64,000 nucleotides of DNA from NCBI RefSeq assembly GCF_050003625.1, contig NC_134398.1:94263674-94327673 (forward strand), written 5' to 3'. Shown piece after piece: positions 1 through 11,560 of this stretch. The translations under genes were made by a program, and so were the position numbers. The notes below the pieces were generated by a model that saw only the letters and a program-made list of their open reading frames with translations, did no database searches and was not told the DNA's origin. Numbering within the stretch: position 1 is the stretch's first letter; the number at the start of each line of letters is the position of its first letter. Origin of the DNA: Haematobia irritans. Taxonomy: Eukaryota; Arthropoda; Insecta; Diptera; Muscidae.

Positions 1-892
1 TCACTTCAGAAAGAAATCGGGCTTGGTCTCTGCCAAGAACATTAGAAGCTCCTACAAAAGATGTCCCATTATCAGAAAACATCTTAGAAGGATAGCCTAT
101 TCGGGAAAAAACCGAGTAAATGCAGCAATAAAACAATCAGTCGACATATAATTTGTCGCTTCCAAATGAATTGCCTTAGTCGCAAAGCAGACAAACACAA
201 TCACATATCCTTTAGTGATACGGCAACCTCTACCAATGTAGGACTTAATATCAAAGGGGTCTGCAAAGTCGACTCCAGTGCATGTAAACGGGCGAGACAA
301 TCTAGTTCTCTCAGGGGGAAAAGCGGCCATAATTTGGTCGACAGTTTTCTTCCGAAACGATATGCATGCACGGCAATTATGGATGATTGTTCTGACGAGA
401 TTCTTCAGTCTGGGAACCCATAATTCTAATCTCATCAATCTCAGCATTAATTAATTATCACCATGTACCGCATTCTTGTGAATATACCACAGGTACAGTC
501 TGGTAAACCGGGCATCATAGGGTAGAATTTTGGGGAATCTCTCGTCATAGGTGAGAGTAGGGGAACGCGCAAGTGTACCATTCATACGCATAAATCCAAA
601 AGAATCTATAAACGGATTGAAATTCAACAGAGGGCTCTTTCGCATTGTTCTCCAGCGCCACATATTCCGGGAAATGACGACGCTGGCAGAGGACAACAAG
701 ACTACCTTTCACAAAGTTGATTTCACCCTGTTCTAAATTGAAGGATGAATGCGTTTGTGTCGATCTAAACTTCGGGTGTATTCGATGAAAGAATCTGAAT
801 ACATATGCCAAAACTCTCAGGGCTAAAATATCCTCAGGAGGGGATAATTGGTTCAAATTGACTCGAATCGGTTTAGTCTCAAGATTCGTCAT
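1..892 (-). pseudogene. Bel/Pao integrase, partial
   Basis: Three shifted fragments are visible: 892-545 (RVLAYVFRFFHRIHPK, the N-terminal region), 699-451 (NPFIDSFGFMRMNGTL) and 447-97 (VPRLKNLVRTIIHNCRAC, half of the zinc-binding HHCC domain, then GVDFADPF with the first catalytic Asp). A further shift near position 100 leads into a stretch containing FSDNGTSF, the second catalytic Asp region, at the window edge. The third acidic residue lies outside the window. The protein would insert the cDNA. Frames 892-545 and 699-451 overlap, showing a frameshift around 550-700. Confidence 0.85.
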
Positions 893-899
893 GTTTCTA

Positions 900-1693
900 A
901 ACGTAGATTTGGGCCATTCGGACCGAGGGCGACATAACCAAGCTGGACCTTTCCACCAAAGTTTATTCGTTAGAAGATAGCGCGCTGAAGAACCTCTCGA
1001 GGCTATATCAGCGGGATTATCGTGTGATAGAACATGATGCCAATTATTAGTACCGATGGCACGGGGTCTTCTGAAGCCACGACAAAACTATTGTCGAATC
1101 AGTCCAATAGAATGTCTCAATTTCTGGGAGACTCAGCTCGGAGCGTATAGTCTCAACCATATCAACCAATAGAGTTGCACCGCAGAGCTCTAAACGGGGC
1201 AAGGATTCAACCCTGATTGGCGCTACCTTAGTTCGTGCTGCGAGTAGATGCGTGACATAATCACCAGGGGCGTTTTTAATTCGGACGTATATGCCGCATA
1301 TGCTTTCTCAGAAGCATCACAAAATGCATGAAGCTGAACTTCATGGTCTGGGCTGAAACCAACCCATCGGGGGATCTCTATCCGTTCGATTTCACTATAG
1401 TCGTCCAAAAACGCAAACCATCTATTCAGAGTCATGGGTTTCAAACATTCGTCCCAATCTGTTTTGTCTTTCCAAATTTGTTGCATTATAATCTTAGCAA
1501 CCATAATCTTAGGGGCCAGCCAACCAGCTGGGTCAAATAATTTAGCAATCTCAGACAAAACAGCTCGTTTGGTGACGGAAGATCTAGTAGGGGCTGAAAC
1601 CAGCTTGAAAAAGAAAACATCTTTCCCAGCGTTCCAACGTAAACCCGTCTTGGCGGTACTCTCATTGGAAATATTCAAAAAGTCACTATCCAA
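900..1693 (-). pseudogene. Bel/Pao RT thumb and RNase H region
   Basis: The main fragment (1693 to 1223) contains RAVLSEIAKLFDPAGWLAP, a Pao-family connection motif, and [17 protein letters not shown], the start of the RNase H domain with its first catalytic Asp (CDAS). The remaining part (about 1220 to 900) is more strongly broken. It still shows WWKGPAWLC near 950, the motif that normally closes this region before integrase. It would degrade the RNA strand during reverse transcription. Confidence 0.8.
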
Positions 1694-1712
1694 TAAATAT
1701 TCGGGGGTAAAT

Positions 1713-2433
1713 CTAACAAAAGGCCTTGCACATTAGAAGTCCATTTTCGTAGATTAAACCCGCAGCACCTAGAACCTCTATAAGTTCATCACGGCTCTTC
1801 ATGGCATCATCTAAACTGTGAGCTCCTGCTAAAATGTCATCGACATACATCTGCGAACGTATTATCTCCGCAGCAGTCGGGAACTCACCCTCAACGTCAT
1901 CATCCAGTCTATGTAGGGTCCGAATAGCTAAATATGGGGCACAGTTCACACCAAATGTGGCCTTGTTCAATTCGAAATCACGAATCACATCCTCAGGGGC
2001 TAAACGGAAAACAATATGACGCTTGATCGGGGTGAATCAGAATTTGTCTATACATCTTCTCGATGTCAGCATTGAAGACAAATCTAAATAATCTCCATCG
2101 GAGAATCAAAAAAATTAGATTTGCTTGTAGAACGGGTCCAGTATACAATACATTATTAAGACTAACGCCATTAGAAGTGGGACTGGAAGCATTAAATACC
2201 ACACGTAATTTAGTGGTGGCACTGTCAGGCTTGAAAACAGCGTGATGGGGTAAATAATACACAGTATCAGAAGAATTTACCTTATTCTCATCAACCATGG
2301 CCATATGTCCCAAATCAGCGTACTCTTGTAGTACCCTGTCATACTGAATCTTCAGCTCGGAATTTCTCATTAACTGCGACTCATTTCGCTTAAGTTGAGA
2401 AATGGCATTATTTCGGGACAAACCAAGTTTCAA
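1713..2433 (-). pseudogene. Bel/Pao reverse transcriptase
   Basis: Two fragments give the RT fingers and palm. The first (2433 to 1993) contains YYLPHHAVFKPDSATTKLRV and VFNADIEKMYRQI, with the first catalytic Asp in the ADIEKMY motif. The second (1988 to 1713) contains FGVNCAPYLAIRTLHRL and the YVDD catalytic box at about 1836-1847, so both metal-binding Asp pairs are still encoded. A frameshift near 1990 separates them. The enzyme would copy element RNA into DNA inside particles. The copy is inactive because the frame is broken. Confidence 0.9.
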
Positions 2434-2436
2434 ATC

Positions 2437-3275
2437 TTTGGGATATTCACGCTTAAAAGGCAGTGAAACAACATATCGACCATTATCATTACGATAAGTC
2501 GTTCGAAGGTATAATTCTTCACACCACCTCTCCTCTACTTTCGGTACATCTTAGATTTCCCAAAACCTAGCAAGTTGATCATTCAACTCCATGTGATTGT
2601 AAAATGATACCACCGACTGTAGGGGCTTGGTTTGGGTGACTTTGCCAGTCACGATCCAACCGAAAACTGATTTCTGGGCAATAAGGTCACCATTAGGGTG
2701 CTTATGAACATCAGTATGCATTATCTGAGAATATATGTCATCACCCAGTAAAAGGTCCATATGAGAACATTTTAGATCACACATCGTGATCTCGGGCAGG
2801 TTTACATCTAAAAGCTGTGACAATGAATAAGTTGGCAAACGACCAGTCAATTGGTCAACAACATACGCATCTGTCGACAGCTCAAAAGTTGTGTCAATAG
2901 GGGAGCACAATGAGATCCCAAAAACATTAGTAGACTTCGCCGATATCAAGCCGTTTAGGCCAACAATATTCGCAGAAGTAACTGGGAATATCGGCAAAGC
3001 ATGTTTCTTTCAGGAAATGAAAGTTGCTTGCGAAACAGGATCGATCAATGCTCTAGCTGAGCACTTTACGCCATTACACAGAATTCTACCACAGGAACTA
3101 CTGTGGAAAACTGTGATGTTTCCATAGCAGTTGCAAAAGTTTGCAACGAACGGGCAGCCTCTGATGTAGAAGTAACATCGTCAGAAGCTGATCGGGCTGG
3201 ATTTCCCATATCGTGGATCATTCCAGGTCGTGAGCTAGAATCTCGACTTACTTGTGTTGTTTGCAGAAGAAACAT
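2437..3275 (-). pseudogene. Bel/Pao aspartic protease region
   Basis: This is the segment between Gag and reverse transcriptase. Residues such as LLDVNLPEITMCDL and HMDLLLGDDIYSQI, followed by KSVFGWIVTGKV, match the Pao-type retropeptidase (A17-like) and the linker to RT. The expected DSG/DTG active-site stretch should lie between about 3000 and 3250, where the frame is badly broken, and I could not identify it with confidence. The protease would process the Gag-Pol polyprotein. A stop at about 2550 separates it from the RT. Confidence 0.75.
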
Positions 3276-4425
3276 ATATTCGAGCTCTTACAATTGTTAA
3301 AAGTGTGCGACGATGCTAGACAATTTGTGCAACATTCGAGTCGTTTGACGGTTTCCAATCGATTGTTAACCGACATTCGTAGAAATTCTTCGCACAATCG
3401 AAGGGGATGCGATTCGGAACAAAGAGGACATTTCTGCTGAGGATTAGATGGTACAGTCGTAGCGAAGCTCTTAAAACTTCTGTTACCATTACTATTAGTA
3501 CTTGATTTTCGCTTTGGGCTAGTAGGTTTTTTAACATAACTCGGACCAGATGTCGAAATATTATGGGCGCCTTTAATGCCAAAGACGGACTCAAGGATCT
3601 GATACCAAGCAGTCAAAAACTTATCCATTGTTTCCCATTTAGGTAGGTCAGAACTCGACCCTTGAGATTGCTCCCAATGTCCTAGGGTAACTTCAGGAAG
3701 ACGGGTGTAACATATGAAAACAAATATAACGTCCCAATTCTTCGTATCAATGCCCAAAAGAGACAAATTAGGTATGCAGTCGTTCATAGTACGCTGCAAT
3801 TGCTTAATAGAGGGACCAGATTCTTTTAAAACGGGTGCAAGATTGAATAAAATCTTGAGTTGGGCGATTACAAGAACCCTTTTGTTCTCATAACGGTCAA
3901 CTAAATTTTGCCAAGCCATCTGAAAACCCTCATTAGTAATCGGACATGTCTTTATAATATCACGTGCTTCACCTTCCGTCTTTTGCATCAGGTAATACAT
4001 TTTCTTAATGTTACTGATGTGTTCATTATCTTTATATAGGGCAGAGAACATATCTCTGAACGTGGGCCAAGATTTATAATCACCAGAAAAAATTTCAGTA
4101 TCACAAGGGGGAAGGTGAATTGGAAGGGATGAACTAGAAGACTTCTTCTTCGCATTGAGCTTTTCAATTAAAGACTCAATAAGGGCTAGTCCACGAACAT
4201 ACGTCTTATATGTCGCGATATATTTTGCCTTAACTTTAGCAATATCGTCATTGTGTCACACAATTCCTCATAAATTTCACGGAAATTCTCCCAAAGTCGA
4301 ATAATTTTCTGCTTATGAATATTGAGGCTGTGGACGGTGTGATCATCCTCTATAAGAGAAGTCACGAACATATCCAAATCAATTAAGCGGTCTGCGCTTT
4401 TAATCAAATTCTTGATATCAGACAT
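3248..4425 (-). pseudogene. Bel/Pao Gag
   Basis: Gag would package the element RNA into cytoplasmic virus-like particles. The likely start is the ATG at 4425 (MSDIKNLIKS...), because the reading frame upstream of it looks non-coding. A frameshift near 4190-4200 separates the N-terminal part from the main block, which continues through about 4130 (SGDYKSWPTF) to 3248. That block matches the DUF1759-type Gag found in Pao elements. It ends in a cysteine-rich tail (CPLCSESHPLRLC, then CCTNCLASSHTFNNC) resembling zinc-knuckle motifs. Family assignment comes from known Pao architecture; the frameshift is seen directly. Confidence 0.85.
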
Positions 4426-4627
4426 TATCACTTTCGAATTTCGAGTTAAAATAATTAATTCGGAATAAAAAACCGGGGTTGTAGAACACAATTCCAACAA
4501 CAAACGTAAGTGGGATTCAAAAAAGGAACGAAATTTATTTATTATTGGCAATAAACAAATATTTAATGTTTTTGTATATTTTTCATAAATTAAAAAAATA
4601 TTCCAATTTTGGTCTTACCAACACCAA

Positions 4628-4967
4628 TGTGCAACAAAACTACGTATTAGTATATGATACAATGTGCAAGAATCAAAAATATTTCAAACGGGCGAAACTA
4701 CTGGGTTAGTTTGATATCACTGTTGTTTATTATACGAAACAGTCACAATTGCCTTTGACTTGCACTATTTTTCAATAATTAATCAATTAAAATAATTAAT
4801 TTTAATATTTATTTTTCAATGTAAAATAATTTTCAAAATTATTTAATGAACAACTTTTGTTCCTATCGGGCCCAATGTGCAATGTTCAGTTACAACTCAC
4901 TCGAACATGCAATGCAACATGTAGTACAATTGAATGCAACACACACACGTATGTACGTATAACAGTC
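4628..4967 (-). repeat. possible Bel/Pao LTR and leader (uncertain)
   Basis: This gene-free AT-rich stretch follows the presumed Gag leader. On the plus strand it starts TGTGCAACAAAAC, just after a putative primer-binding region. A dinucleotide pair TG...CA could bound an LTR, but the second LTR is outside the window, so it cannot be confirmed. The far side is cut by the hAT-like element at 4976 and might resume at 7321. Confidence 0.25.
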
Positions 4968-4984
4968 AACCACACTAGAGGTGT

Positions 4985-5530
4985 GCGCGTGACACGAAGT
5001 TTTCGTGACACGCGTGATTCACGCGTGAGTCACGTGATTCGTGAATGAAATTTTGACCAAATAACGTGAATGTGCGTGAATGGGACTGAACAAAAATGTG
5101 TCGTGCGTGATCGTGCGTGAACATCAAATTCTGTTCGTGAATGTGCGTGAGTAAATTTTTTTCAAAATCACGCTCACGACAAAATTCACGTTCACGAAAA
5201 AATTCACATTCACGAAAAATTCACGCTCACGACAAAATTCACGCTTACGAAGAAATTCACATTCACGAAAACTTCACACCCACGATGACATTCACGTTCA
5301 CGAAAAATTCACTCTCACGAGAAAATTCACGTTCACGAAAAATTCACTCTCACGAGAAAATTCACGTTCACGAAGAAACTCACATTAACGAAAAATTCAC
5401 GCTCACGATGAAATTCACGTTCACGAAAAAATTCACATTCACGAATTAATTCAGCCTCACGAGAAATGACACGTTCACGAACCTATTCACGCTCACGACA
5501 AATTTTATATCTACAAAAATGTCTTGCTCA
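4985..5530. repeat. subterminal CGTGA / TTCACG tandem array
   Basis: About 540 bp at the left end of the hAT-like element are built from CGTGA-type motifs. They begin as dense CGTGA/TCACG copies (4985-5160). They then become a roughly 20-bp reiteration of AAAATTCACGTTCACGAAAA and variants (5160-5500). The right end of the element repeats the motif briefly (7274-7300). An open frame runs through the array only because the repeat lacks stops; it is not a gene. Confidence 0.85.
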
Positions 5531-5760
5531 CGATAAAAAGTATGTATGAAATATCTGAAATACTAAAAATTAGAAATTGTATTGGACTTCATACTAGATT
5601 TTATTAAAAACAACATTTTCATTATTCATGTTTCGCAGCTAAAATTTATTTTTTAATAATTAGCTTTAAAAAGTAAGATTTACTCAAGTATATTTTACTA
5701 AAATTTTTAACATGTATGTAGTTTCATGGGGTTAAATTTTAAATCCTATGAACATAGCCC

Positions 5761-6351
5761 AGCAAAAACTGGGTAAGCACTAGTGATTCTTTCAGTAATA
5801 CCGGTAATCAAAAATTTACTACTTGCAGTATTACCTGGGATTTAAAAATAATAACTTACCTGTGTAGGCAAAAAGTGATTCTTTCTATTAATACCGGTAA
5901 TCAAAATCATATCTTGAGGTCCGGGTTCGGCTCTACAGTATGCACCGTTAATAGTAGGGATACATAATGCCAAATTATATTTCAGAAAAAATTGCCAATA
6001 AAATATACCTTTGTTTTCTAAAGTTTTATAATACATAATTGATGTTACAATATAACATCATTGAATAGATCCATGTCGTGGAGCGTGGTATAGTGTGTTT
6101 GATTATAAAACAACGGAGGTGAGTTCGCACTTTTTGGGTATCTTTATGGTAAAGATATTATTTTTGGAGAGCTGGTATGCTTGCGAAGAAGTACTTATTT
6201 TTCGACTGCTGGTATGCTTGCACGGAAGTACTTTCCTCCAATGTCATGCCCGTGTAAAAGTATTACTACTGATATATGTACGAGGAAGTTGTTACCAATT
6301 TGGCGCAGGCATACTTGTACTCATACCTGGTAATAGGAGTTTTTGCTGGGA
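5761..6351. mobile_element. nested MITE-like element with CCCAGCAAAAACT ends
   Basis: CCCAGCAAAAACT (near 5760) is repeated inverted as AGTTTTTGCTGGG (ending near 6351), with GTAATACCGGTAATCA-type palindromes inside. It sits within the hAT-like element, so it inserted later or was carried along. The flanks do not show an obvious target duplication, so the exact boundary is uncertain. A related CCCAGCAAAAA start appears at 55493. Confidence 0.5.
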
Positions 6352-6644
6352 GTGTACTCAATGAACTATTTGAAATATATGACGCATATTAAGCAAAATG
6401 TCCAGTATTGATACTGCTTTCATTTTTATATCGAAAAATTCTGAATAATGTGTTGGGGTATAACTGACGTCGTCATTCCGGTTGTAACACATTGAAATAC
6501 TGTTCTCATACAGAATAATATTCTGGGTCGTGGTGAAACTCGATCTAGCGATGCCGGTCCGCATGTTGAAACCTAATTTCCGAACGAAACAAGCTATCGA
6601 TATAAAACTTGGTATAAGTAGTTGTTATTTATGTAGGTGGATGA

Positions 6645-6740
6645 TATTACAAATGGCCCCCATATTTGGCTTCCGGAAGAGCAAATTTCCATATTGGTCC
6701 TTAGTTATATATAGCTCCCATTTAAACCGCACTAGTAATA
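6645..6740 (-). repeat. fragment of the abundant fly dispersed repeat
   Basis: The phrase GGCCCCCATATTTGGCTTCC followed by GAGCAAATTTCCATATTGG and ATATAGCTCCCATTTAAACC is a reversed, diverged piece of the same repeat seen at 43.8-44.2 and 63.5-64.0 kb. Confidence 0.6.
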
Positions 6741-7389
6741 TGATCTGTTTTGAATGGTATGATTTAGGGAGAACACACACAATTTAACGTAATTTTGGGC
6801 CTGGTTTACTTGCTAGATATATCGAGGACAACCATTCGGACGAAAGATTTTTTTCTATGCATTCAAGACATTTTCTACAGCAAAAAAAGCCGTATCTATC
6901 GCTATTCTTTATAACGAAGTCAATTGTTTCATGTAGTATTATAATTTCATGTATTATATGATCTTTGACTACATTTTTAAACATAAGCAGCATTTTATTT
7001 TTAGATATTGCCACAGATTAGATATCAATCACAGAATTAATAAGAAACAAGAAGCCTTATTTGATTAAACAATAATTGATTTCTTCCGGCACTTTCAATG
7101 AATTACTTAATTGGTTGTGGTCGAAACTTAATTTTTTAATTGAGGCAATAATTATTTATTGTATTGTTTATTTATTTATAATTATTGGTTTCTTCGATGA
7201 AATAATTTATGGTAACTTTACTAGAGTTTACACTTTCTTATGTGCTTTCTGATTATATTATAGTTGGATTTTTGTGAGCGTGCGTGAAAAATCCCTCACG
7301 CGCACACCTCTAAACCACACTACTTGATAAGAGAAACGGGAGTGGGGGTAATAATGCAAGCTGTTGTTTTCGTTTGGTTGTTAGAAACC

Positions 7390-7729
7390 AAAGACAATAA
7401 ACTCTAGGAAGATAGGAAATTGGCTACTGAGGAGATCAAACCATTTACCGTGTTAGTTTCATACTCGAACCAAACGCGTATACGACAAGTATTGACATAT
7501 CATTAAAATGCAAATAAAAATAAATTAAGTGCACGAAATAAATTTCCATAAAGGGGAAAAAAGCCTAAAATTTAACATTGTTTTATTAAGAAAATTAAGT
7601 TTTTCATTTAAAAAATAAAAACGAAAAATAAATAAAAAAAATTACAAACATGTATGGAACTAACATGGTAAATGCAACATTTGGTATGACGCAAGCCAAT
7701 TTCCTATCTTCCTAAAGTTTATTGTCTTT
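7390..7729. mobile_element. TIR element 1 of a tandem pair (340 bp)
   Basis: The left arm starts AAAGACAATAAACTCTAGGA. The right arm is its near-exact reverse complement, ending TTATTGTCTTT at 7729; arm similarity extends about 85 bp. The direct repeat GTTAGAAACC lies immediately outside at 7380-7389 and 7730-7739. Long inverted arms with a 9-10 bp duplication suggest a Mutator-like (MULE) MITE, but this is inference. No coding capacity. Confidence 0.75.
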
Positions 7730-7739
7730 GTTAGAAACC

Positions 7740-8060
7740 AAAAACAATGGAAGATGAAGATGGGAAAATGGCAGCAGAGGGTATCAAACCATTGATGGCG
7801 TTCGAGCAAACTTGTCGTTTATGATTTTTTTGTTCCACAAATTAAACTAAGAATAAAAAGAAATTTATATCAGGGAATGACGTAGAACAATCGGTCAAAA
7901 GTTTCTCATTATTATTTACACAAAGTTTAACATCATTTGTGAGTTTTTAACAAAAAATATTGCAAATTAAAAATGAACGAACGTGTATGTATCGAACACC
8001 GTAAATGCAACTTTTGGTATGACGTCGCCCATTTTCCAATCTTCCTTTTCTATTGTTTTT
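7740..8060. mobile_element. TIR element 2 of a tandem pair (321 bp)
   Basis: It starts AAAAACAATGGAAGATGAAG and ends with the diverged complement CTTCCTTTTCTATTGTTTTT. It is related to element 1 but clearly diverged from it. It shares the middle GTTAGAAACC (7730-7739) with element 1 and has a third copy at 8061-8070. Three equally spaced direct repeats with an element in each gap indicate insertion beside a pre-existing copy, or an unequal exchange followed by divergence. Confidence 0.75.
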
Positions 8061-8399
8061 GTTAGAAACCAAAGCTTATGGGCAAATGAAAATACAACAA
8101 CAACACACAGGCACTTGTGCACTTTTGTTTACTTTATTTTCACCACTAATAAATATCAACAACTTTACCTTGGTGTGATAGATATTATAGGGGAAAACAA
8201 TGGTGATAATCAATAATTTTGGGGGTAAAAAATACCAAATATATCCAATGGATTTTCGGGTTCTAAGAAGAGAAGCTCAATGATAAATTATTTTATTTTG
8301 AATTTCGGGCGGTTTAATCCGGTTCGAAGGAATTAAATAAAATAATTTATCAATGAGGGGGGGAAACACATAAAAACGCAATTAAATTTTGTTTTTTAA

Positions 8400-8690
8400 A
8401 GAATAAATTAAAATTCAATTTATTCACACAAAAAATTATCTCCAAATTTTTTCAAGTAAACACTTAATTGAATTTGGAAACGGATTCAATTAATATGTTA
8501 AATGATTCAATTAATTATTTAATCAAATCCGAATAAAAACCAATTAAAAAAATGATTGATATTTGTTACGTTTCCAATTAAAATATTAATTGATTCAATC
8601 AATTTGTTAATCAATTCGGAAATAATTTTCAATTACAAATGTGATTGATCCAATCACCTTTGTGATTGAAACTGAATAATTTTGAGCAAT
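8400..8690. repeat. ATTGATT-rich AT repeat, copy 1
   Basis: This segment is dense in AATTGATTCAATTA-type words and their complements (for example TGATTGATCCAATCA). It belongs with the better-preserved copies at 11225-11560 and 53503-53979. It is non-coding, and its edges are unclear here. Confidence 0.6.
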
Positions 8691-10045
8691 GGAAAGAGCG
8701 AAAAGAGAACAAGAGAATGGGTATTTATTCAACAATCTATGATGGAGAGATCAGTCTGTGGAAGTAACTCGTAACGAACGGTTGGGTCGCGTAAATTGAA
8801 AAACATGATTGCTGCATTCAAAATGTGTGCATAAATATTTTGAACGCAACAACAAATCATAGCAAAGGGTTGAAATAAATAAAGTGTGCAACAACAAACG
8901 GCCGCGTGGTAAATGTTTGAAAAAAATATATGAGAGAAAGCATTTGAAATTACCTGTGTTTTGTGGTATTGTAAAAATGGAAAACAATCTACGTTTATTG
9001 AAGGTAAGAAATTGTGAAATGTGAATACCGTTTTCCATTGAAGCCTGTTTACATTAAACGGACTAAAATAATATATTTTTTATTAATTTCTTTTAGTGAC
9101 CAATTTTATTTCGTGAAATTGACCAATTAATCCCATCAACTCCATCATTTTATCAAATATATAAGAATATGTTTGCAATAAAAAGTGGGTACATTATTGA
9201 TCTTTTAAAATTATAATTTTTTTTCACTCCTAGTTTTCTTAAAACCAAGCGCGGTATGGGTTTGTTGGAAGATTCACCTTGAAGTTGCGAAGTGGCGTTG
9301 GCATTAAATTGCATTTTTGTTTTACCTGCCTTTTTCAGTTTGAACCCAAGTAGAGAGCAGTATATCTGATATATAAACTAATGAGCTGAATTATGTAATG
9401 GTAAAAAGTTCTTTCTTTTGGATTTCAAAATATGAAAAATATCCGAAAATAATAAAAATATGTATATTCCATTTATATTTTTTCTATTTCCAGAATTTGC
9501 GAAGTCTCATCAATAGAATACCAAATATTACCTATTATTGCCATTATTTTTGTCTTTGATTGGTTCAAATTTTAATAGACGATTTTAATGTGTGGAAATT
9601 TTGGAAAGGAATTGTTACTAAAATTAAATTACCGAGCTCCTTAATACACCTTTTTATGCTAAAAGACTACAACTGCAAAAGAAGATTATAAATCTGCAAC
9701 CTGGAACTAAGAATTGAACTTGATATTCTATGCAGGTAATGTTTAACAAAATTAACTTTTAATTGAACAAAATTAAATTCGAATTATTTTGTTTACTTTC
9801 AGAAAAACTAATTTAGCTTACAGGCTGCTGATTTATTGGAAATCTAGGCGCATCTACATATTAGAAGGAACATGCTAACATGGTTATTATTAAAAGGAAG
9901 ATAATGATTTATATAATTTTTTTTCACCCTATAGTTTTTATGGATAGTAATTCTATTTGTAAGTTATGTTAGAACAAAACACAAATGACAAGAACCAAAT
10001 TTATTTGTCTATTGCATAATTCAAAAAATAATAAAATATTAAATA
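8691..10045. other. AT-rich non-coding stretch
   Basis: Only short chance open frames occur, such as 95 codons on the minus strand at 8751-9038, with no recognisable domain. I see no element ends, RNA gene or splice pattern that I could defend. Confidence 0.6.
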
Positions 10046-11126
10046 CACCCAGAGAAATGGTTGGTTGTAATTCGATAATTACAATGAGGAAATTATGTCA
10101 GTAACTTATTTTTTGTTACAAGAACAATGTTTTGATTATTTTCCCCATTATACATTCAACACGACCATAAAAAAGTTCATAGGATCAAAACGAAATTCCC
10201 ATAACCATTCAATTGGTTATAATAACCAATGCCGATAAATTTGGTTTTATGCTGCATAAAATTGTTGAGCTAACCACCAGCATAGTGAGACTTACATCAT
10301 GGGAATCAACAAATGGTTGGTACAACCAAAAGTTGAGTATACTAATAGAATCTTAGTTCAATTATAGGACGGGCGTAAGGTAGTTGTTGCAACAAATAAA
10401 TATTTATATCAACATCGACATGGTAAATGGTATGACGCTACAAAATTTGCAAAACGGGGAACAACATTCACTTGATAATAGTCCGCAATACATTGAATAA
10501 AGTTTATCCCATAGAAAAGAAGTTGCCTTCAGGTAAGTATCGCACCGATTTATAAAAAATGAATATTACAAAAGTTTCCATAAAAATTGCAGGCTTCATA
10601 CACCAACAAACACAAATTCTTTTTACGGCAAGCGAGCTTTTTTATTGTATTAAGAATACAGGAAGAGTCTAAGTCGATCTATGTTTATATCTAGAGGCTT
10701 AAGGAAGAAATTTCTGGCAAGTACATATTGAATTAGGTTCTGTAGTTTGACCACATAATTGCAACCTAATAACCATCTGTCATTGGTATACAAACATTAC
10801 CCATAAAAAAATGTAAATTGATCTCACATATATGTAGATCAAAAGCCTTTGTTGTTAGCACCTTTTGTATTTATTTTCGTAGTTTATTATGATTGTAAAT
10901 CTTGTAATAAATTAATAAAATCTCAATATAATCTGCCCTTTCATTTGATATTGGAATTTGATTAGGATAATAGTAAAGAAAATCGAGGGCGGTTGCACCA
11001 ACAAACAAAACAATTAATATGAAATTGCGACAACCAATGCAAAGTTGATATCATTTATAGTTGATGGAACCACCTGCTTCGGTTGGCAAATAATTCGGTT
11101 GAGGCAACGAATTTGTTTTCTGGGTG
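10046..11126. mobile_element. CAC...GTG MITE (1081 bp) with TA duplication
   Basis: The ends are CACCCAGAGAAA (10046) and TTTTCTGGGTG (ending 11126), flanked by TA on both sides. Internal motifs such as GGTTGGTTGTAATT and TGGTTATAATAACC recur in both orientations. The segment with GTTGTTAGCACC and TTATTATGATTGTAAAT (about 10850-10900) also occurs in the two elements at 36107 and 38335, so these are probably one family. No coding capacity. Confidence 0.65.
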
Positions 11127-11224
11127 TATGTTTTATAAGAAACACGCATTTTTTTATTTCAAAAGAATAAAAAAAAACTAAATACGATTTTGGGGTCGCA
11201 ATATATAAATTTTTTGATCGAAAT

Positions 11225-11560
11225 TTATAGCCAATTTCAATTAATTATTTAATTGAATGAATTAAATAGTTGATTGATTTTTGTCGCGAAATTAATTAAA
11301 ATTTTAATTGATTCAATTAAAACTGTGATTGAATTTTATGTTAAAAATCAATCACTTTTTTAATTGATTCAATCACACAATTAATTGATTCCGTGACAAA
11401 GGTCAATTAAATCTCTAATTGAAAATCGTGTTGGTTTTCAATCAAAATGGGTGATTGATACTATCATTTTCGTGATTGAAGACATTTCAATTAAAAAAAT
11501 GATTGAATCCGCGATTTTCGTGATTGAAATCAAAAAAAAAAAATTTTGTGTGTTGGCGGG
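11225..11560. repeat. ATTGATT-rich AT repeat, copy 2
   Basis: It is inverted relative to the copy at 53503. The reverse complement of 11450-11560 runs almost in register with 53503-53620, sharing TTGAAATGTCTTCAATC and CGAAAATGATAGTAT. It ends in AAAATTTTGTGTGT near 11556, which corresponds to the terminal ACAGACAAAAAAATT of the 53.5 kb copy. Confidence 0.7.

Larger units (their letters stand above)
1..4440 (-). mobile_element. Bel/Pao LTR retrotransposon, decayed, cut by window edge
   Basis: Reading the minus strand from 4440 down to 1 gives, in order, a Bel/Pao-type Gag, an aspartic protease region, reverse transcriptase, RNase H and an integrase. This is the usual Bel/Pao order. The coding potential is spread over at least eight overlapping fragments in different frames, so many frameshifts and stops have accumulated and the copy cannot be active. 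The 3' end (rest of integrase and 3' LTR) lies left of position 1. A 5' LTR would lie right of about 4628 and was probably disrupted by the hAT-like insertion at 4976. Confidence 0.9.
4976..7312. mobile_element. non-autonomous hAT-like DNA transposon (2337 bp)
   Basis: Terminal inverted repeats of 17 bp are perfect: TAGAGGTGTGCGCGTGA at 4976-4992 and its reverse complement at 7296-7312. They are flanked by a perfect 8-bp target duplication AACCACAC (4968-4975 and 7313-7320). The 8-bp duplication and the TAGAGGTG start fit the hAT superfamily. No transposase is encoded: the longest open frames inside are short and match nothing I recognise. The subterminal regions are rich in CGTGA/TCACG on both sides, as hAT transposase-binding regions often are. 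It contains a nested MITE (5761-6351) and a reversed piece of a dispersed fly repeat (about 6650-6740). Confidence 0.85.

Noticed and set aside
5141..5449. 102-codon open frame
   Set aside because: It is a translation of the stop-free TTCACG tandem array, not a gene.
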